A stretch of DNA of 13,355 bases. Source: an uncultured Lachnospiraceae bacterium. GTDB lineage: Bacteria > Bacillota > Clostridia > Lachnospirales > Lachnospiraceae. Location: contig CANQQN010000030.1 of the NCBI GenBank assembly GCA_947625995.1, forward strand, positions 1 through 13,355, read 5' to 3'. How positions within the stretch are numbered: position 1 is the first letter of the stretch; every line of letters starts with the position of its first letter. Below, piece by piece: positions 5,812-11,555 of this stretch. The notes below the pieces were generated by a model. It had not been told where the DNA came from and made no database searches. It saw only the letters and a list, made by a program, of their open reading frames with translations. A program made the translations under genes and the position numbers.

Positions 5812-6510
5812 ATGAAAAAGATTTGTTCTGTAGCTTTGGCATTTGTAATGGTAGCTGCCATGGCAGTTACAGCATTTGCCGCAAACGGCAGCCCCAGTCA
5901 GGAACCCAGCATTGTACCCGGTGCTCCCGGCAGTGTTGCAAAAGGTCCTAATGGTGAAGAGCTTTCAGGTCCCATCACAGATTATGTGTCTGTTGGGAAA
6001 GGTACAGAGAAGGCAGAGGAGATTGACGGTCAGAAGCTTCTGAACTCCGTAGACATTGTTCTGGAGAATGGCGCTTCATCCGCAACCATTACCCTTCAGG
6101 TTCTCGGCGTTAAGGTTGGCGATACCGTTACACTGAAGCTGTTTTCAAACGGCAAGTGGATCGATGTTGAAGGTAAGGTAGTTGCCGACAATCAGGTTCA
6201 GGTTACTGTACCTGCGGCCGGTACTCTTGCAATTTATGTTGCTGACAATGCTGGCAACAACGGCGGCGACAACAATGGCGGTGACAACAATGGCAACAAC
6301 GGTTCTACCGGCAGCACAGGTTCTACAGGTTCCACTGGCAGCACAGGTTCTACCGGCAGCACAGGCAGCAAGGGAACATCTACAGGTTCAGGCGCCGGCT
6401 CTGCTACATCTCCCAAGACCGGTGAGACAAGCGCAGTTGCAGTTGCAGCTCTGGCAGCAGTTTTGCTTGCAGGCGCAGCAGTTGTTGCAGGCAAGAAGGT
6501 AAACGCATAA
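5812..6510 (+). CDS. Secreted surface protein with SPKTG sortase signal
   Basis: Predicted 232-residue exported wall protein. Residues 1-23 are a signal peptide (MKKIC start, hydrophobic core, cleavage after AFA). About 24-147 is a small beta-rich region including LGVKVGDTVTLKLF and GKWIDVEG; I do not recognise a named family with certainty. A low-complexity linker follows: Gly/Asn/Asp repeats at 148-163, then seven GST triplets and a GSK from 164. The C-terminus is a complete sorting signal: SPKTG at 200-204, a hydrophobic Ala/Val/Leu segment at about 208-227 and the tail KKVNA. SPKTG-type signals are used by Clostridioides difficile class B sortase, so the two class B sortases upstream are natural partners. 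The ATG at 5812, after AAAGGAGG and a signal peptide, is chosen over the open frame back to 5686, which precedes the promoter. Function is unknown; a spacer or adhesive surface protein is possible. Confidence 0.9.
   Translation: MKKICSVALAFVMVAAMAVTAFAANGSPSQEPSIVPGAPGSVAKGPNGEELSGPITDYVSVGKGTEKAEEIDGQKLLNSVDIVLENGASSATITLQVLGVKVGDTVTLKLFSNGKWIDVEGKVVADNQVQVTVPAAGTLAIYVADNAGNNGGDNNGGDNNGNNGSTGSTGSTGSTGSTGSTGSTGSKGTSTGSGAGSATSPKTGETSAVAVAALAAVLLAGAAVVAGKKVNA
6253..6372 (+). repeat. in-frame short tandem repeats of the surface-protein linker
   Basis: Two repeat types lie in tandem. From 6253 to 6300 Gly/Asn/Asp codons repeat as GGCGGYGACAACAAT-like units. From 6301 to 6372 there are eight 9-base units, seven coding GST and one GSK. 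The 18-mer GGTTCTACCGGCAGCACA occurs twice (6301-6318 and 6346-6363). Gains or losses of units would stay in frame and only alter linker length. Confidence 0.9.
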
Positions 6511-6546
6511 TCTTACCGGATTGACCAATTGTATACATGCAAACAG

Positions 6547-6584
6547 AAAGATGCTTTCTATGAAAATAGAGAGCATCTTTTTTT
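6547..6584 (+). terminator. strong intrinsic terminator after the surface protein
   Basis: A 15-bp stem (6547-6561 with 6566-6580, one G-T pair) is closed by a GAAA tetraloop and followed by an unbroken T run to 6584. Imperfect outer arms, TTGACCAATTGTA (6521-6533) and its near-complement around 6588-6601, extend the symmetry; the outer right arm also contains the next promoter's -35. This separates the envelope genes from the gdpP operon. Confidence 0.92.
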
Positions 6585-6585
6585 G

Positions 6586-6614
6586 TTGTACAATTGTCAA
6601 AACAGTGGTATACT
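6586..6614 (+). promoter_or_regulatory. sigma-A promoter of gdpP-rplI-dnaB
   Basis: TTGTAC (6586-6591) and TATACT (6609-6614) are 17 bases apart, immediately after the terminator T run. The predicted start near 6621 leaves about 38 bases before the preferred gdpP start at 6659 but only about 11 before the ATG at 6632. No c-di-AMP riboswitch is visible in this short leader. Confidence 0.65.
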
Positions 6615-6658
6615 GTCTTTGTTACTATTAAATGAATCTGACGCGGAAAGGAATTGTT

Positions 6659-8695
6659 ATGGGCAAGAAAAACAACGCTAACGAATCATACAGAGACTCT
6701 CTGGGATTTCCAATCGTACTTGCACTCATTTTATTCGCGATCAATATCGGTGTTTACTTTTTTGACATACAGGCAGGGATCTATCTTACGGTATGTCTCT
6801 GTATCTTCTGCGTTTTTCTTTTTGTGCTCGAGCAGCGCAGGCAGCAGCAGGTGACGGGACGTCTGTTTGATATATCGGACAGCGGCCAGATCCAGCGGAA
6901 GCTTCTGAAAGAATTGAATGTTCCCTATGCCCTTCTGGACGTGAACGGGGATCTGGTCTGGATGAATGAGAGCTTCCAGCAGGTGATCCACAAGGATGAA
7001 ACATACCGGAAGTCTCTCTCCGCCCTGATGCCGGAAGTCAATCCGGAGGTTTTTCCCAAAAAAGATCTGTCGGAGATCTCCTTTTCATATGAGGACAGGT
7101 GTTACCGGGCGGAAATGTACAAGATCAACCTGACTTACGAAAGCGGGGTTTCCGGTATCGAGGAACTGACAGGCTTTCAGGGAGAACTGATCAGCCTGAT
7201 CCTGTACGACGAGACGGAGCTTCGCAGGTATGAGAGAGAAGTGTCGGACCAGAAAATGGTGGCGGGCATCGTTTATCTGGACAATTATGACGAGGCGCTG
7301 GAGACCATTGAGGAAGTGCGGCGGTCCCTGCTCCTTGCCCTTCTTGACCGGCGTATCAACAAATATTTTTCCGCCTATGACGGTATCGTGCGCAAGATAG
7401 AGTCCGACAAATATTTTCTTGTTATGACCAACAAGGCTTTTCAGCAGATGACCGGGGACAAGTTCAGCTTGCTGGAAGGGATCAAGAATGTAAATATCGG
7501 CAACGATATGGCGGTTACCTTGAGTATGGGCTTTGGGATTGACGGCGACTCCCTGATACAGAATTATGAATTTGCAAGGGCGGCCATCGATCTGGCACTC
7601 GGCCGCGGCGGCGATCAGGTGGTGGTCAAGTCCAAAGACGATAACCGGTACTACGGCGGCAAGACCAAGCAGGTGGACCGGAACACCCATGTAAAGGCCC
7701 GGGTGAAGGCGCAGGCTCTGCGGGAGATCATGGAGGCCAACGGCAATGTGTTCATTATGGGCCACAGCATTGGAGACGCGGATTCCTTCGGCGCGGCCAT
7801 CGGTCTGTTCCGGGCGGCAAAAACCATTAACCGGCGGGCTTACGTTGTGATCAATGAAGTGACCGCATCCCTGAAGCCTCTGATGGAGCGCTTCTTAAAG
7901 AGCACGGATTATGAAGAGGACATGTTTATCAAAAGCGACCGGGCTCTGGAGCTTGTGGATTCCCATAGCACGGTGATCGTGGTGGATGTGAACATCCCCG
8001 ACAGATGCGAGTGCAAACAGCTTCTTTCCCGCACCGCCAATCTGGTTGTGTTCGATCATCACAGGCAAAGCAAGGATGTGATCAAAAACGCGGTTCTCGG
8101 CTACATAGAGCCTTACGCTTCCTCCACCTGTGAAATGGTTGCGGAGATCCTGCAGTATTTTGACGAAAATATCAAATTGAAGAATATCGAGGCCGACAGC
8201 CTCTATGCCGGTATTATGATCGATACCAACAACTTTGTGCGAAAAACCGGCGTGCGTACCTTTGAGGCGGCGGCTTACCTGCGCCGCTGCGGCGCCGATG
8301 TGTCCCGGGTGCGTAAGATGTTCAGGGAGGACATGGCTACCTACAAGATCCGCGCCGCCATGATCCAGAATGCGGAAGTATACCGGGAGCGGTTTGCGAT
8401 CACCGTATGCCCCAGCGGCACAGTGGAGAGCCCCACCGTGGTGGGAGCGCAGGCGGCCAACGAGCTTCTGAACGTGATCGGCATCAAGGCGTCCTTTGCC
8501 CTGACTCCTTACAGATCCCAGATTTATGTGAGCGCCCGTTCTGTGGACGAACTGAACGTGCAGGTGATCATGGAGCGGCTGGGCGGCGGCGGACATCTGA
8601 ACATTGCAGGCGCGCAGCTTTCCTGCAGCCTTGAGGAGGCCAAGGAAAAGATACGCGAAATTTTGGATAAAATGATAGAAGAAGGAGACTTATAA
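6659..8695 (+). CDS. gdpP: Cyclic-di-AMP phosphodiesterase GdpP
   Basis: Membrane enzyme that cuts c-di-AMP to pApA and so tunes potassium uptake, turgor and wall stress responses. Predicted 678 residues, normal for the family. Two membrane helices (about 17-35 and 39-57) are followed by a PAS-like region (about 75-180), a degenerate GGDEF domain (about 195-340, with GRGGDQVVVKS near its end), a DHH domain and a DHHA1 domain. The metal and catalytic signatures are intact: GHSIGDADSFGA (His369, Asp373, Asp375), VVVDVNIPDR, DHHR (Asp466-His467-His468), GIMIDTNNF and the DHHA1 GGGGH (His646). ATG 6659 is preferred over the in-frame ATG at 6632 because AAAGGA precedes it at good spacing and 6632 sits almost at the transcript start. 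The stop overlaps the rplI start by one base (TAATG), implying translational coupling. gdpP-rplI-dnaB is a conserved Firmicute order. Confidence 0.96.
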   Translation: MGKKNNANESYRDSLGFPIVLALILFAINIGVYFFDIQAGIYLTVCLCIFCVFLFVLEQRRQQQVTGRLFDISDSGQIQRKLLKELNVPYALLDVNGDLVWMNESFQQVIHKDETYRKSLSALMPEVNPEVFPKKDLSEISFSYEDRCYRAEMYKINLTYESGVSGIEELTGFQGELISLILYDETELRRYEREVSDQKMVAGIVYLDNYDEALETIEEVRRSLLLALLDRRINKYFSAYDGIVRKIESDKYFLVMTNKAFQQMTGDKFSLLEGIKNVNIGNDMAVTLSMGFGIDGDSLIQNYEFARAAIDLALGRGGDQVVVKSKDDNRYYGGKTKQVDRNTHVKARVKAQALREIMEANGNVFIMGHSIGDADSFGAAIGLFRAAKTINRRAYVVINEVTASLKPLMERFLKSTDYEEDMFIKSDRALELVDSHSTVIVVDVNIPDRCECKQLLSRTANLVVFDHHRQSKDVIKNAVLGYIEPYASSTCEMVAEILQYFDENIKLKNIEADSLYAGIMIDTNNFVRKTGVRTFEAAAYLRRCGADVSRVRKMFREDMATYKIRAAMIQNAEVYRERFAITVCPSGTVESPTVVGAQAANELLNVIGIKASFALTPYRSQIYVSARSVDELNVQVIMERLGGGGHLNIAGAQLSCSLEEAKEKIREILDKMIEEGDL

Positions 8696-9141
8696 TGAAA
8701 GTGATTTTGTTGGAGGACGTAAAATCTCTTGGGAAAAAGGGAGAGATCGTCACTGTCAGCGAGGGCTACGCCCGCAACTTTATTTTGCCGAAAAAGCTAG
8801 GGCTTGAGGCCAATAGCAAGAATCTCAACGATCTGAAATTAAAGAAGCAGAATGAGGAAAAGATTGCCCGCAAGAAAAAAGAGGACGCGCAGGAATACGC
8901 CAAAGAGATGTCGTCAAAAGAGGTGACGGTTAAGATCAAGGTGGGAGATAACGGCCGTCTGTTCGGCTCTGTTTCCACAAAGGAGATCGCTGCGGAGGCC
9001 CGTGCCCAGTGCGGACTTGACATTGACAAGAAAAAGATCCAGCTTGAGGAGCCCATCAAAAATCTGGGGGTCTATCAGGTGAAGGTGAAGCTTCATCCGG
9101 AAGTGACCGGCGAGTTGAAGGTAAAAGTGGTACAAGCGTAA
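8695..9141 (+). CDS. rplI: 50S ribosomal protein L9
   Basis: L9 binds 23S rRNA near the L1 stalk and helps keep reading frame and translocation fidelity. The 148-residue length is typical. The N-terminal RNA-binding domain is unmistakable (MKVILLEDVKSLGKKGEIV, then GYARNFILPKKLGLEA), followed by a Lys/Glu-rich connecting helix (about 42-75) and the C-terminal domain with GRLFGSVSTKEIA and the closing KLHPEVTGELKVKV. The start ATG shares its A with the gdpP stop codon, and the ribosome site GAAGGAG lies inside the gdpP 3' end, so its translation is coupled to gdpP. dnaB follows after 19 bases. Confidence 0.97.
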   Translation: MKVILLEDVKSLGKKGEIVTVSEGYARNFILPKKLGLEANSKNLNDLKLKKQNEEKIARKKKEDAQEYAKEMSSKEVTVKIKVGDNGRLFGSVSTKEIAAEARAQCGLDIDKKKIQLEEPIKNLGVYQVKVKLHPEVTGELKVKVVQA

Positions 9142-9160
9142 GGAAAGGCAGGGTATTGCT

Positions 9161-10507
9161 ATGGAGGAAGCGCTCATTAAAAAAGTGTTGCCTCACAGTC
9201 CCGAGGCGGAACAGTCGGTGATCGGCGCCATGCTCATGGATCGGGACGCTATTCTGGCTGCCTCTGAGGTCATATCCGGCGATGATTTTTATAATCAGCA
9301 GTACGGGATCTTGTTTGACGCCATAACGGAACTGTTTGGAAACGGCAGTCCCGTGGATCCGGTGACCCTGCAGGCGAAGCTGATTGAAAAGGGCGTACCC
9401 ACGGAGATCAGTAATCTGGAATACATCGGCGATCTGATCAGCGCGGTGCCTACAAGTACCAATGCTAAGCATTATGCCGAGATCGTGCGTGAACGGGCGC
9501 TGGCAAGACGGCTGATCAAGGTCAGCGAGAAGATCATGGACAACTGCTATTTGGGGCAGGAAAATATCGAGGATGTGCTGGAGCAGGCGGAGAAAAACGT
9601 CTTTGAACTGGCTCAGAACGGCAGGACGTCGGAGAATCTCCCGATCGAAGATGTAATGCTCAGCGTACTGAAGCGGATCAGCGCTGCCTCCAAAAACAGA
9701 GGAGGCGTTACAGGCGTCGCCACGGGCTTTGCGGATCTGGATTATAAGACCTCCGGATTTCAGCGCTCTGACCTGATCTTGGTGGCCGCCCGTCCCTCCA
9801 TGGGAAAGACGGCTTTTGTACTCAACATTGCCCAATATGTGGCAGTCCGAAAGAAAAAGCCGGTGGTGATGTTCAGTCTGGAGATGTCCGCTGAGCAGCT
9901 TGCCAACAGACTGCTTGCCATGGAGTCCCGGGTAGATTCCCAGAAGCTGCGCATCGGCGATCTGAACGGCAGCCAGTGGATGGACCTGACCTACGGCGCA
10001 AAGAACATTGCGGATTCCGGCCTGATCATAGACGATACGCCGGGCATCAGCGTGTCGCAGATGCGTTCCAGATGCCGCAAATATAAGCTGGAGCATCCGG
10101 ATCTGGCTATGGTCATTGTGGACTATCTGCAGTTGATGAGCGCCAGCAGGCGGTCTGATTCCAGACAGCTGGAGATCTCCGAGATCTCCCGTTCGCTGAA
10201 GGCGTTGGCAAGGGAACTGGATGTGCCGGTGGTGGCTTTGTCCCAGTTGAGCCGCGCGGTGGAGAAGCGGGACGACAAACGGCCTATGCTCTCCGATCTT
10301 CGTGATTCCGGCGCCATTGAACAGGATGCGGATGTGGTCATGTTTATCTACCGTGACGAATACTATAATCAGGATACGGACAACCGGGGCGTGACGGAGA
10401 TTATTGTGGCAAAGCAGAGGAACGGTCCCACAGGTACGGTAGAGCTTGTATGGCTGCCCCAGTATACGAAATTTGTGGATTTGGCAAAAGGTGAAAAGAA
10501 GTCATAA
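9161..10507 (+). CDS. dnaB: Replicative DNA helicase DnaB
   Basis: Hexameric ATP-driven helicase that unwinds the fork ahead of the replisome (named DnaC in Bacillus subtilis). The 448 residues match the usual length without an intein. The N-terminal domain (about 8-110, starting PHSPEAEQSVIGAML) binds primase and the loader; a linker helix leads to the RecA-like ATPase domain (about 175-445). Walker A is ARPSMGKTAF with Lys216; Walker B is VIVDYLQLM with Asp321; conserved SLEMS, the LSQLSR segment and DLRDSGAIEQDADVV follow. The ATG at 9161 is preceded by AAGGAAAGG. It is the last gene of the gdpP operon, and no clear terminator is seen before the next promoter seven bases beyond its stop. 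Confidence 0.97.
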   Translation: MEEALIKKVLPHSPEAEQSVIGAMLMDRDAILAASEVISGDDFYNQQYGILFDAITELFGNGSPVDPVTLQAKLIEKGVPTEISNLEYIGDLISAVPTSTNAKHYAEIVRERALARRLIKVSEKIMDNCYLGQENIEDVLEQAEKNVFELAQNGRTSENLPIEDVMLSVLKRISAASKNRGGVTGVATGFADLDYKTSGFQRSDLILVAARPSMGKTAFVLNIAQYVAVRKKKPVVMFSLEMSAEQLANRLLAMESRVDSQKLRIGDLNGSQWMDLTYGAKNIADSGLIIDDTPGISVSQMRSRCRKYKLEHPDLAMVIVDYLQLMSASRRSDSRQLEISEISRSLKALARELDVPVVALSQLSRAVEKRDDKRPMLSDLRDSGAIEQDADVVMFIYRDEYYNQDTDNRGVTEIIVAKQRNGPTGTVELVWLPQYTKFVDLAKGEKKS

Positions 10508-10514
10508 AAATACG

Positions 10515-10543
10515 TTGAAAAAAATATAAAAACAGGTTATACT
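10515..10543 (+). promoter_or_regulatory. sigma-A promoter of the dockerin protein
   Basis: TTGAAA (10515-10520) and TATACT (10538-10543) are separated by 17 bases and begin seven bases after the dnaB stop. The predicted start near 10550 gives a leader of about 59 bases. In that leader ACAGGTC (10556-10562) can pair with GGCCTGT (10576-10582), a 7-bp hairpin with one G-U pair and no T tract. Confidence 0.75.
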
Positions 10544-10608
10544 ATACATAACGGCACAGGTCGGGCGGGTTTTACGGCCTGTAGAAAAGTATGAGAAGGG
10601 GAAGAATC

Positions 10609-11289
10609 ATGAAAAAAAGAGTAATTGCGGTGCTGATGATGTTGGCAATGCTGGTCTGTATGATGAGCAGCGCGGTGTTCGCGGCGGACAATGGGGCAAA
10701 GGTATCAATGAGATGTGAGACAGACGGCACAAAGCTGACGGTATATCTTGAACTGACAGGCGAGGCGTCGGAGTTTGAAGCTACCCTGCAGCTTCCTGAG
10801 AAGCTGGTACAGGACCAATCACTGAGCTATGAATTTACAGAAGCGTTTACAGATTTTGTTTCCGAAAATAAAGGCGTGGAGGAGTGCGGCGTCCCTTACG
10901 ACGCAGCGGACAGGATCGTGTTCGGCGCCGGCTTTGCGGAGCCGGTGGATTTTGGCGGCTATACGGAATCCGCTATCGCTACGGTCACGGTAGATACAGA
11001 GGCTCTTGCCGATGGAGAGGGAACCGTCAATCTTTACAGCGGCGGCCAGTTGGTGGATACTTATGAGATCGTGTCCACGCCGCCCTATATTCTGGGCGAC
11101 GCCAACGGCAACGGAGACGTTACGACAGACGACGCATTGGCGGTGCTGAAGCATGTTGTGAAGCTGAACACTTTGACCGGAGATAATTTCAAAGCGGCGG
11201 ACGCGAATCTGGACGGCAATATTACCACAGATGACGCCCTGCTTATCCTGAAGCATGTTGTGAAGCTGACCACACTTATTTCCGGTTAA
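10609..11289 (+). CDS. Secreted protein with cohesin-like domain and C-terminal type I dockerin
   Basis: Predicted 226-residue exported protein. Residues 1-25 are a signal peptide (MKKRVIAVLMML start, cleavage after AVFA). Residues about 30-155 are beta-rich with alternating hydrophobic strands and a GTVNLYSGGQLVDTYEIV end; this resembles the cohesin-like fold of secreted Clostridia proteins, but I do not claim membership. Residues about 162-222 form a type I dockerin: two calcium-loop repeats, D164-A-N166-G-N168-G-D170 with D175, and D198-A-N200-L-D202-G-N204 with D209, each followed by a LKHVVKL helix. Dockerins bind cohesins to assemble extracellular complexes. No carbohydrate-active domain is present. 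The ATG at 10609 is preferred over 10591 because AAGGGGA lies seven bases upstream and the signal peptide then starts MKKR. It forms its own unit between promoter and terminator. Confidence 0.87.
   Translation: MKKRVIAVLMMLAMLVCMMSSAVFAADNGAKVSMRCETDGTKLTVYLELTGEASEFEATLQLPEKLVQDQSLSYEFTEAFTDFVSENKGVEECGVPYDAADRIVFGAGFAEPVDFGGYTESAIATVTVDTEALADGEGTVNLYSGGQLVDTYEIVSTPPYILGDANGNGDVTTDDALAVLKHVVKLNTLTGDNFKAADANLDGNITTDDALLILKHVVKLTTLISG
11098..11268 (+). repeat. duplicated calcium-loop repeat coding the dockerin
   Basis: Two copies of about 22 codons begin near 11098 and 11200. They share an identical stretch starting CTGAAGCATGTTGTGAAGCT, which codes for LKHVVKL in each. This is the standard internal duplication of a type I dockerin, unusually well conserved at the DNA level here. 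Confidence 0.85.
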
Positions 11290-11310
11290 ATAAAAAGATA
11301 GACAGATCCA

Positions 11311-11351
11311 CGGAGCAGACTGAATAGAGATTCAGGCTGCTCCGTTTTTTT
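11311..11351 (+). terminator. strong intrinsic terminator after the dockerin gene
   Basis: CGGAGCAGACTGAAT (11311-11325) pairs with ATTCAGGCTGCTCCG (11330-11344) with one A/G mismatch and an AGAG loop, followed by seven T (11345-11351). It closes the dockerin transcript 21 bases after the stop. Confidence 0.93.
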
Positions 11352-11442
11352 CTCATAGAGCAGTCAATTTTTGGTTTGTATCTGCGGTGCGTACACCTGT
11401 TAGCGGCTGGAAATATTTTTCGGAAAGAATTTTGTCGGTATA

Positions 11443-11471
11443 TTGACGGAATCTGAAAAACTGGATAGAAT
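11443..11471 (+). promoter_or_regulatory. sigma-A promoter of pflB
   Basis: TTGACG (11443-11448) and TAGAAT (11466-11471) lie 17 bases apart, about 85 bases before the pflB start. The leader holds AAACAT (11489-11494) and ATGTTT (11504-11509), a 6-base inverted repeat that could be a small regulator site. I see no recognisable Rex or FNR operator. The stretch 11352-11442 holds nothing else I can name. Confidence 0.7.
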
Positions 11472-11555
11472 AATCAATACACTGAAAACAAACATCAGAC
11501 GGGTATGTTTCCGATATGACAGATCCGGAAAAGCCCGGGAAAGAGGTGATCAGAT

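Noticed and set aside
6253..6372. CRISPR-like direct repeats
   Set aside because: Units are 9 bases, contiguous, in frame and without spacers; this is protein-coding low complexity.
6234..6494. Pro/Val/Leu repeat frame on the - strand and a Gln/Leu-rich + frame over the linker
   Set aside because: Both are shadows of the GST and GGDNN codon repeats, without initiation signals.
6615..6658. c-di-AMP riboswitch upstream of gdpP
   Set aside because: The leader is only about 38 bases and lacks the length and elements of the ydaO class.
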